A stretch of DNA of 8,093 bases from Pseudopedobacter saltans (GTDB lineage: Bacteria; Bacteroidota; Bacteroidia; Chitinophagales; Chitinophagaceae), in assembly GCA_003241175.1 (NCBI GenBank), contig QFOI01000146.1, forward strand, positions 1 to 8,093, in the 5' to 3' direction. A program made the translations under genes and the position numbers. Below, one piece after another: positions 1 through 5,669 of this stretch (positions are counted from its first letter, which is position 1; every line of letters begins with the position of its first letter). A model generated the notes under the pieces. The model was not told where the DNA came from. It searched no databases and saw nothing but the letters and a program-made list of their open reading frames with translations.

Positions 1-605
1 TAGCTTTTGGCGCTATGTTTATCGCCAATGCACAAAACGAAAAATATATTGCGGCCATGAAAAAAAATCTAGCCTTGTTCGATTCAGCAAAGACTGGACA
101 AGATTTTCAAAATCTGGCAGCCAGTTTTGAACGTATCGGAAATGCTGAAAAAACACAATGGTTGCCTTTTTATTACGCGGGACTTAGTGAGGCGAATTAT
201 GGTTTCATAGATGCAAAAGCAGATAAAGATGCTGTAGGCACAAAAACTTTAGAATTGGCAGAGAAAGCAGATGCCATACAAAAAAGCGATGAAACCAAAG
301 CGGTTTCGTATATGGGTTACATATTGCAACTATTAGTCGACCCTCAAGGACGCTATATGACTTACGGCAAAAACGCTCAGACTCAACTAGAAGAAGGCTT
401 GAAGCTGAACCCCAACAATCCTCGATTGTACTTTTTAAAAGGTCAAGGTGTATTGAACACACCCGAATTTATCGGAGGCGGTAAAGCTGCCGCCAAACCT
501 ATATTAGAAAAAGCAGTGGCTTTATTCGAAACAGACAAGCCACAACCTTTGTATCCTGATTGGGGTAAGAAACTAGCAACAGAAGCTTTGGAAAAATGCA
601 AATAA
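1..605 (+). CDS. Exported TPR-like protein, 5' end cut by window edge
   Basis: The first ATG in the window (position 15) is probably not the start. The frame is open to the left edge, and codons 3-14 read A-F-G-A directly before M-F-I-A-N-A-Q. That is the hydrophobic core and NA|Q cleavage site of a Bacteroidota signal peptide, so the real start should lie about 10-12 codons further left. The mature part is about 190 residues and mostly alpha-helical. It has TPR-like signs: short helix pairs with small and aromatic residues (WLPFYYAGLSEANYG), an acidic/Ala helix around ELAEKADAI, LEEGLKLNPNNPRLYFLKGQ (a classic TPR helix turn), and GGGKAAAKPILEKAVALFE near the end. I recall this C-terminal GGGK-type signature from unnamed exported TPR proteins of this phylum. 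It is likely periplasmic and acts by protein-protein contact; no catalytic motif is visible. The stop is 1 nt before the next gene, so the two are probably co-transcribed. The specific role is unknown. Confidence 0.82.
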   Translation, partial: AFGAMFIANAQNEKYIAAMKKNLALFDSAKTGQDFQNLAASFERIGNAEKTQWLPFYYAGLSEANYGFIDAKADKDAVGTKTLELAEKADAIQKSDETKAVSYMGYILQLLVDPQGRYMTYGKNAQTQLEEGLKLNPNNPRLYFLKGQGVLNTPEFIGGGKAAAKPILEKAVALFETDKPQPLYPDWGKKLATEALEKCK

Positions 606-606
606 A

Positions 607-1206
607 ATGGAAGAGAAACAAATAACGGAAATCGAGAGTATTCAGATCATTCAACAGATGATCGACAGAGCAAAGAATTCTATTGTAGATAAAGGAACCT
701 GGCCAATTTATTGGGGAGCCTTGATTACATTTTGTAGTCTATTCGTTTTTGTGGAAGTAAAACTACAACACTTCATTTCTTTCGATATTTTTTTGTTAAC
801 TATACCAGCTATGGTAATCCAGTTGATTGTTATTTTTTATCAAAAAAATAAAAGTAAGAATAAGCCAAAACCTATTGGACTTTCCCAAAAAGCGATAGCC
901 TATACCTGGATCGCATTTGCAGTAAGTATGCTTTTAGTTTCGTTCACACCTGAAGGCAATAATGCAACGGTGTATTTCGTCTTATATGGGATTCCCACTT
1001 TTGCGACAGGAGGCATCATCAATTTCAAACCGATGACTATTGGTGGTATTGTATGTTGGTTATGTGCGCTGATTGTTATTGTATTTAAAATAGATTCCAG
1101 TATAAAATTATTGTTGGTATCGGTATGTTCTATTTCAGCCTGGCTAATACCTGGTATTATTTTACGTAGTAGATATTTAAGATTGAGGAAGATAGTAAAT
1201 GTTTAA
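607..1206 (+). CDS. Six-helix integral membrane protein of unknown function, paired with a winged-helix regulator
   Basis: This is a 199-residue protein with no signal peptide. A hydrophilic, amphipathic N-terminus of about 34 residues (ESIQIIQQMIDRAKNSI) precedes about six hydrophobic segments near residues 37-53, 59-79, 96-113, 120-140, 143-162 and 166-186. A Lys/Asn-rich loop (residues 80-95) separates helices 2 and 3, and the C-terminal tail is basic (RSRYLRLRK). From memory, the N-terminal pattern (ES.QII..MI..AKN.. then a G..WG element entering the first helix) is a recurring Bacteroidota family, often encoded just upstream of a small winged-helix regulator as here. I know of no established function. 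The start follows the previous stop by 1 nt. The 3' end overlaps the regulator gene by 8 nt, which favours translational coupling. It could be a sensor or partner of the regulator or simply its target; the sequence does not decide. Confidence 0.85.
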   Translation: MEEKQITEIESIQIIQQMIDRAKNSIVDKGTWPIYWGALITFCSLFVFVEVKLQHFISFDIFLLTIPAMVIQLIVIFYQKNKSKNKPKPIGLSQKAIAYTWIAFAVSMLLVSFTPEGNNATVYFVLYGIPTFATGGIINFKPMTIGGIVCWLCALIVIVFKIDSSIKLLLVSVCSISAWLIPGIILRSRYLRLRKIVNV

Positions 1207-1483
1207 AGATCTGGATCCCATATTGCACTCACAACTTCGGTTGGCCGTAATGAGTTTGTTGATAAGTCTAAAAGAGGCTGATTTTAGTTACTTGAAAGAG
1301 CAAACGGAATCAACGGCAGGAAACTTGAGTGTACAGTTGCAGAAACTGAAAGATGCGGGATACATAAACATTGTAAAATCATTCAAAGACAATTATCCAA
1401 ATACGACTTGCTCCATAACCAATAAAGGCGTTATCGCTTTTGAAAACTATGTCAATGCTCTTAAAAGTTATCTTCCAAAATAG
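1199..1483 (+). CDS. Small winged-helix transcriptional regulator (HTH_34/MarR-like)
   Basis: This 94-residue, single-domain DNA-binding protein has the expected order of a winged helix. Helix 1 is L-D-P-I-L-H-S-Q-L-R-L-A-V-M-S-L-L (residues 5-21), the middle helix is FSYLKEQTE, and the recognition helix is AGNLSVQLQKLKDAGYI (about residues 40-56). The wing is VKSFKDNYPNTTCSITNKG, followed by a C-terminal helix (IAFENYVNALKSYL) that likely dimerises. The LDP..HSQLRL opening with TAGNLS..L.KL..AGYI fits the Pfam winged-helix DNA-binding family often labelled HTH_34 (PF13601), related to MarR/ArsR proteins. There is no separate ligand domain. The ATG lies inside the last codons of the membrane-protein gene, and a GAGGA purine run sits about 9 nt before it. 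It may autoregulate the unit or act with the membrane protein; both are inference. The gene is followed by a strong hairpin terminator. Confidence 0.88.
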   Translation: MFKDLDPILHSQLRLAVMSLLISLKEADFSYLKEQTESTAGNLSVQLQKLKDAGYINIVKSFKDNYPNTTCSITNKGVIAFENYVNALKSYLPK

Positions 1484-1504
1484 ACAAGACATTATCTCCC
1501 TAAC

Positions 1505-1539
1505 AACAACAAGGTCAGCTAATTGCTGACCTTGTTGTT
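1505..1539. terminator. Bidirectional intrinsic terminator between convergent genes
   Basis: A perfect 15-bp inverted repeat (AACAACAAGGTCAGC, 5-nt loop TAATT, then its reverse complement) occupies most of the 74-bp gap between the regulator stop (1483) and the protease stop (1558 side). The stem base is T-rich on the right and, read on the other strand, T-rich on the left (TTGTTGTTG). It therefore resembles a terminator in either direction. Its placement between converging genes supports dual use. Confidence 0.85.
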
Positions 1540-1557
1540 TGTAAACTAGAAAATATC

Positions 1558-4500
1558 CTATTTCCCTATTTCTTTCAACATCTCTTGAACTGCAGTTTTC
1601 ATCTGGTTATCTTGACCATTTAAAAAATCTTCATATTTCAATGGTACTCTTATATCTGGTTCTACTTGCAGATTCTCTGTTGGACGGTTTTCCTTTCCAA
1701 TAGTTGCCACCATTGGAATTCCGAAAATCAATGTAGGATCGATCTGGGTTTCCCACCAAACTGCAGTTCCTGTTCCAGCGACCGGCATACCTATTAATTT
1801 ACCAATACTCTGTTCCTTATAGGTATATGGGAAAATAAAAGCATCGCTATAGTTTCCTTCACTCATAACCACACAACTAGGTTTTTGCCATCTGGACATC
1901 GGCTCTCCGCCTTTAGTCATATGTCCTTGTGGAGCAAAACGAAGATAATTTTTGCCACTTAACAAAGTGTTGAGATCATCATGTAACCAACCTCCGCCGT
2001 TGAATCGTGTATCCACTATCAAAGCTTGTTTGTCTCGCATTTTCCCCATTACTTGATCGTACGTTTCTCTGAAACTACCATCATTCATACCTCTTACATG
2101 AACATACCCTACTTTTCCTCCACTCAGACTATCCACTAATTTTTCCATTCGTTTAGTCCATCGAGCGTACATCAACTCACCTTCTTCCCCCACACTAATT
2201 GGACGCACCGTTTCATCCGATTTGCCAGCAATACTAACAGAAGTAATACGTCCAGCTTTTCTATTGAGAAGGGAGGCCCAATCTACGGAATCCGCAACAG
2301 CAACACCATCAATTGCGGTGATAATGTCTCCAGCTTTTAATTTTGAGTCTACTTTGTCAAAAGGACCACTAGCTAGGACTTCTGTCACTTTCAATCCTTT
2401 TCCAGTATATGTTTCGTCATACAACAAACCCAAAGTTGCAGTGGCATCACTATTGGCAAACATAGGGCGATAACGACCCCCTGTATGAGAGCCATTCAAC
2501 TCTCCCAACAACTCACTCAACAATTCTTGAAAATCATAATTGTTATTGATATGCGGTAGAAAGCGTGCATAGTTATCATGGTAATATTTCCAGTTTATCC
2601 CATGCAATGTCGTATCATAAAATTTCTTTTCTACTTGACGCCATGCATGTTCAAAAATATAGGAACGTTCTGCGGCAGGATTTAACGCCATATCAGCATC
2701 AATCGAGATAGGCGTCATAGCACCTGTAGTTGCATCCACTTTTACTAAAGAACCGCGATTACTTACAAATAGACTTTTGCCGTCTTTACTCATTTCCAAA
2801 CCACTAGGGGAACCTCCTAGTTTAACGAGAATTTTCGTATCATGCGTACGTGGATCTGTCACCCAAAGATCATATCCTTTTTCAAAAGCAGACAGATAAT
2901 ATAATTTACTTGCGTCTTTGTTCAATACATAATCGGCAATAGAAGAACTATTTATAGTCAAACGAACTATTCGTTGATCGATATCTTTCCAATCAAGATT
3001 GGTTGACTTGCTATCGTCTTTAAATACGATGTGGTCGGGATCTATTTTACTGGAATCCTTCTTTTTATCTTTTCCCTCTTCATTTTTATCTTTTATCAGG
3101 TCATAATCATCCTTACTCAATATAAACTGATCGTAAGACTTCTTATCAAAAAATGCAGCATAGATGTCAGACTCACGGCTACCTTGTGTCGCCAATGATT
3201 TTCTTCCAAGCTTATCACTTTCATAAGTAAACATCTTGCCACCTAAACCCCATTTGTTATTACCCTCGCCGAAACCACTATTGATAGGATTGACGATCTT
3301 TCCTGTTCCGTCTGCTTTTATTAGAGCGGCATTATTGGATGAAAAATAACCTTTTTGGTCGTCTACCAACAACCATTTGCTGTCTGGGCTCCAAGCAAAA
3401 TCCCAATCACCATCAGAATAACTATAGTTGTGTCCGAAAGGCAATAAAGTTTTTGTGGTTTTTGATTCCAGATTATATACTTTTAGGACATTACGCTCTT
3501 CTATGTAAGCAATACTTTTACCATCTGGTGAATATTTTGGCTTAAATTCATCTTTTTCCGTAGCTATTACAGGTGTTTCCTTAAGCAATGTAGCAGCAAA
3601 GAAATTTTGCTCTTTAGGAGAAACAATTGTTGTTTTGTAAATATCCCAACTACCATTTCTTTCTGCCGAATAAATGACAGCTTTGCCATCAGCGCTCCAC
3701 TCTACCATTCGTTCCTGAGACGGCGTATTGGTAATGCGTTTTGTAAACTTGCCTTCTATACTACTTACAAACACCTCTCCCCTGTTGACATAAGCAATTT
3801 CTTTACCACTTGGACTCAATACAAATTCACTCACGCTACCCATTACTGGAGTATTTTTCACGATATTTTCTCGTGTTTCACTCATTATCTGTACGGGAAT
3901 TTTAAATGGTTGACCTCCTTCTTTTAAAGAATAGATTTCCCCGTTCCAGGAGAAAACCAAAGTATTGTCATTGGCACGACTTAGGTGTCGTACCGGATTG
4001 TCCTTAAAGGATGTTAACTGAGTTTCGGAACCAGAAGCTATATTTCTTTTAAAAAGGTTTTGCGTTCCTTTCTTTTCACTTAAATAAAATACACTCTGAT
4101 CATCGGAAGAAAAAAGGGGTTCCCTGTCCTCTCCTGCGAAATCACTTATTTGACTATACGTTTTGGTTGGAAGATCATACACCCAAATATCACGCGTAAT
4201 GGCTGACACATGGTGTTTGCGCCAAGGATCTTCATACCCTTTAGAATCTTGGAAAACTATTTTATCTCCCTTGGAGTTAAAATGAGCATTGTCAGAACCA
4301 GCCGCAGAAACCAACATCGGTCTTCCCCCTGAAACAGGCACTTCATATAGATTTTTAAATATCGCGTAATTGAAACGTATACTTTTAGCTGGCGCATTTC
4401 GAGACGAGGCAAAAAGGACTTTCTTATTGTCTGGCGTAAAATCATAAGGATAGTCTGCTGCACTATTGGTTGTAAGACGAATGGTTTCACCACCACTTGC

Positions 4501-4779
4501 TGGCATAACGAATACGTCAAAATTACCATACCTATCACTTGCAAAAGCAATATACTTTCCGTCGTGACTCCACACTGGCATCATTTCTTGAGACTCTCCC
4601 AATGTCAAAGGGATCGCCGCACCACCTTCTGTTGGTACACGATAAATGTCACCTTTATAACCAAAAACAATGTTTTTCCCATCAGGGGAAATGGACGGAT
4701 AACGCAACCACAGTGGAGTCACTTGTGCATACAAGCCTGTGCTCGCCAAAAATGCAACAGACATTAGCCACTTTTTCAT
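1558..4779 (-). CDS. Exported tricorn protease homologue, S41 family
   Basis: This 1073-residue protein is close to the roughly 1070 residues of archaeal tricorn protease. A signal peptide (MKKWLMSVAFLASTGLYA|Q) marks it as exported, so it probably works in the periplasm rather than the cytoplasm. After it come two beta-propellers built of PD40/WD40-like blades with repeated SPDGK.I.F/Y motifs (about residues 27-310 and 311-700). A conserved HH..AITRDIWVYD stretch lies near 189-202, and a Lys/Glu/Asp-rich insert near 562-576. The catalytic core begins with FEHAWRQVEKKFYD and has GSH(T) at H765. A PDZ domain (about 776-852, with GLKV..V..GP and L.AGDIITAIDG) follows. The S41 core then carries VDTRFNGGG (oxyanion region), NYSDAF with S978 and D979, and TENLQVEPDI with E1035. 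These match tricorn His746, Ser965, Asp966 and Glu1023, so the enzyme should be active. By family knowledge it degrades oligopeptides, with the propellers gating access. It is monocistronic here, and no frameshift is seen. Confidence 0.95.
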   Translation of the reverse strand: MKKWLMSVAFLASTGLYAQVTPLWLRYPSISPDGKNIVFGYKGDIYRVPTEGGAAIPLTLGESQEMMPVWSHDGKYIAFASDRYGNFDVFVMPASGGETIRLTTNSAADYPYDFTPDNKKVLFASSRNAPAKSIRFNYAIFKNLYEVPVSGGRPMLVSAAGSDNAHFNSKGDKIVFQDSKGYEDPWRKHHVSAITRDIWVYDLPTKTYSQISDFAGEDREPLFSSDDQSVFYLSEKKGTQNLFKRNIASGSETQLTSFKDNPVRHLSRANDNTLVFSWNGEIYSLKEGGQPFKIPVQIMSETRENIVKNTPVMGSVSEFVLSPSGKEIAYVNRGEVFVSSIEGKFTKRITNTPSQERMVEWSADGKAVIYSAERNGSWDIYKTTIVSPKEQNFFAATLLKETPVIATEKDEFKPKYSPDGKSIAYIEERNVLKVYNLESKTTKTLLPFGHNYSYSDGDWDFAWSPDSKWLLVDDQKGYFSSNNAALIKADGTGKIVNPINSGFGEGNNKWGLGGKMFTYESDKLGRKSLATQGSRESDIYAAFFDKKSYDQFILSKDDYDLIKDKNEEGKDKKKDSSKIDPDHIVFKDDSKSTNLDWKDIDQRIVRLTINSSSIADYVLNKDASKLYYLSAFEKGYDLWVTDPRTHDTKILVKLGGSPSGLEMSKDGKSLFVSNRGSLVKVDATTGAMTPISIDADMALNPAAERSYIFEHAWRQVEKKFYDTTLHGINWKYYHDNYARFLPHINNNYDFQELLSELLGELNGSHTGGRYRPMFANSDATATLGLLYDETYTGKGLKVTEVLASGPFDKVDSKLKAGDIITAIDGVAVADSVDWASLLNRKAGRITSVSIAGKSDETVRPISVGEEGELMYARWTKRMEKLVDSLSGGKVGYVHVRGMNDGSFRETYDQVMGKMRDKQALIVDTRFNGGGWLHDDLNTLLSGKNYLRFAPQGHMTKGGEPMSRWQKPSCVVMSEGNYSDAFIFPYTYKEQSIGKLIGMPVAGTGTAVWWETQIDPTLIFGIPMVATIGKENRPTENLQVEPDIRVPLKYEDFLNGQDNQMKTAVQEMLKEIGK

Positions 4780-4880
4780 ATTTAAAATTTAGATGATTTA
4801 TGAGTTGGAAAAGGTGAAGTTAACAATTTAATGAATAATTGTTTAACTTTCAATTTTAAAAGAATGACACTGAATAGGAA
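4780..4880. promoter_or_regulatory. Divergent intergenic region with presumed promoters for the protease and the barrel operon
   Basis: This 101-bp, very AT-rich gap separates two start codons facing away from each other, so promoters for both genes should lie here. I looked for the Bacteroidota form (TTTG, about 19 nt, TAnnTTTG). The nearest match on the + strand is TAACTTTC at 4844-4851 (last base off), without a convincing TTTG upstream. On the - strand TAAAATTG (4858-4851) is a one-mismatch match. Both are weak. No strong Shine-Dalgarno precedes the protease start (AAATTTTAAAT). AGGAA abuts the barrel gene's ATG with no spacer. Confidence 0.45.
4819..4847. repeat. Imperfect palindrome in the divergent promoter region
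   Basis: GTTAACAATT (4819-4828) and AATTGTTTAAC (4837-4847) are inverted copies with a single extra T in the right arm, separated by TAATGAAT. The location between divergent start codons suits an operator for a dimeric regulator. The sequence is nearly pure A/T, so chance similarity is possible. An RNA hairpin made of these arms would be weak. Confidence 0.35.
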
Positions 4881-5660
4881 ATGAGATCTAATTGGTTATT
4901 TATCATGTTATTGGGAATGTTTTTTTGCTCGTCAGAATCCAAAGGTCAATTAATCACCATTTACGCGGAACGTTTTCATATTGGATGGAAAGCGGGAATG
5001 AGTTTTTCAGGATTTTCCAACAATGTCTACCCTTTCGACAAACAAAATAGTGCTGACCCTTATTATAGTGGTTTTAAAAAATATATCAGGTCCACATTCG
5101 TCCCTGGCATAACCGCCGATTATCAACTTTCATCCAAACTTACATTAGGACTGGAAGTGAACTACAATGGGCGTGGTGCGGTATATAGAAGATATGTGGA
5201 GGGATCTGATTTTGAAAGTGAGGACGGAAGTGTAAACAAAGGTTACTATTATTTCAAATATAGGATCAACAACTTGGAAAGCCCAATCACCCTGCAGTAT
5301 CGAGTCACCAACAACAATTATGGCGAGACGGGTCTTGTGATATATGGAGGCATCGCTCCAAGTTGGAACTTAAGAGCGAAATATTCAGAAACAAATCCTG
5401 ACGATCCCAATATTGACATTTATTCCGTTGCCAATACTGGACAAAACCATTCTTTAGACAATGTCCGAAAATTCAATTACAGTCTACTCGGAGGATTAAA
5501 GTTATTGACAAGTGAAAATCCAAAAGGGAATTTTTATATAGATCTACGATTTCAATATGATGGCTTGCCTACTTTTAATATTGATTATCTGCCAAATGGA
5601 ACACACAATATGGGAACATATAGTTGGACTACAGGATTATATATAGGCTATTCTTTCTAA
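4881..5660 (+). CDS. Outer-membrane beta-barrel protein, PorT/OMP_b-brl_2-like
   Basis: This 259-residue protein has an N-terminal signal peptide (MRSNWLFIMLLGMFF..., likely cleaved after SKG at residue 22). The Cys at 16 is not in a convincing lipobox, so I do not call it a lipoprotein. The mature chain alternates polar and hydrophobic residues in strand-turn-strand fashion. It carries the PorT-like pattern of small barrels: IGWKAGMSFSGF (34-45), then FVPGITADYQLSSKLTLGLEVNYNGRGA (in two strands, 73-100). Later strands include SPITLQYRV, GLVIYGGIAPSWNLRA and LLGGLKLL, ending in a terminal strand TTGLYIGYSF whose final aromatic residue is the usual beta-signal for BAM insertion. The next ATG (residue 9) would remove the positive N-terminus of the signal peptide, so the first ATG is preferred. 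The gene lies 9 nt before the large surface-protein gene, with no terminator between them, and is almost certainly co-transcribed. A role in placing or anchoring that protein is possible but unproven. It is shorter than, and not clearly like, PorP/SprF. Confidence 0.83.
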   Translation: MRSNWLFIMLLGMFFCSSESKGQLITIYAERFHIGWKAGMSFSGFSNNVYPFDKQNSADPYYSGFKKYIRSTFVPGITADYQLSSKLTLGLEVNYNGRGAVYRRYVEGSDFESEDGSVNKGYYYFKYRINNLESPITLQYRVTNNNYGETGLVIYGGIAPSWNLRAKYSETNPDDPNIDIYSVANTGQNHSLDNVRKFNYSLLGGLKLLTSENPKGNFYIDLRFQYDGLPTFNIDYLPNGTHNMGTYSWTTGLYIGYSF

Positions 5661-5669
5661 AAGCGATCC

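Noticed and set aside
15..17. ATG at 15 as the start of the first gene
   Set aside because: The frame is open to the left edge and the preceding codons (A-F-G-A) extend the hydrophobic core of a signal peptide. Starting at 15 would leave an incomplete signal sequence.
205..462. 85-codon frame on the - strand
   Set aside because: It lies wholly inside the TPR-like gene on the opposite strand and has a composition without domain sense. It is a shadow frame.
2222..3927. Three + strand frames of 68-106 codons (2222-2473, 3339-3545, 3607-3927)
   Set aside because: All are antisense to the well-supported tricorn homologue. Their translations show no recognisable domain, and no spacing or start signals favour them.
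4257..4796. Overlapping frames at the 5' end of the protease gene on both strands
   Set aside because: They sit over the propeller-coding region, whose SPDGK-type blades are clear. They are products of codon bias, not genes.
4881..4980. Lipoprotein signal on the barrel protein (Cys16)
   Set aside because: MFFC lacks the small residue pattern before Cys expected of a lipobox. A signal peptidase I site at SKG followed by barrel strands fits better.
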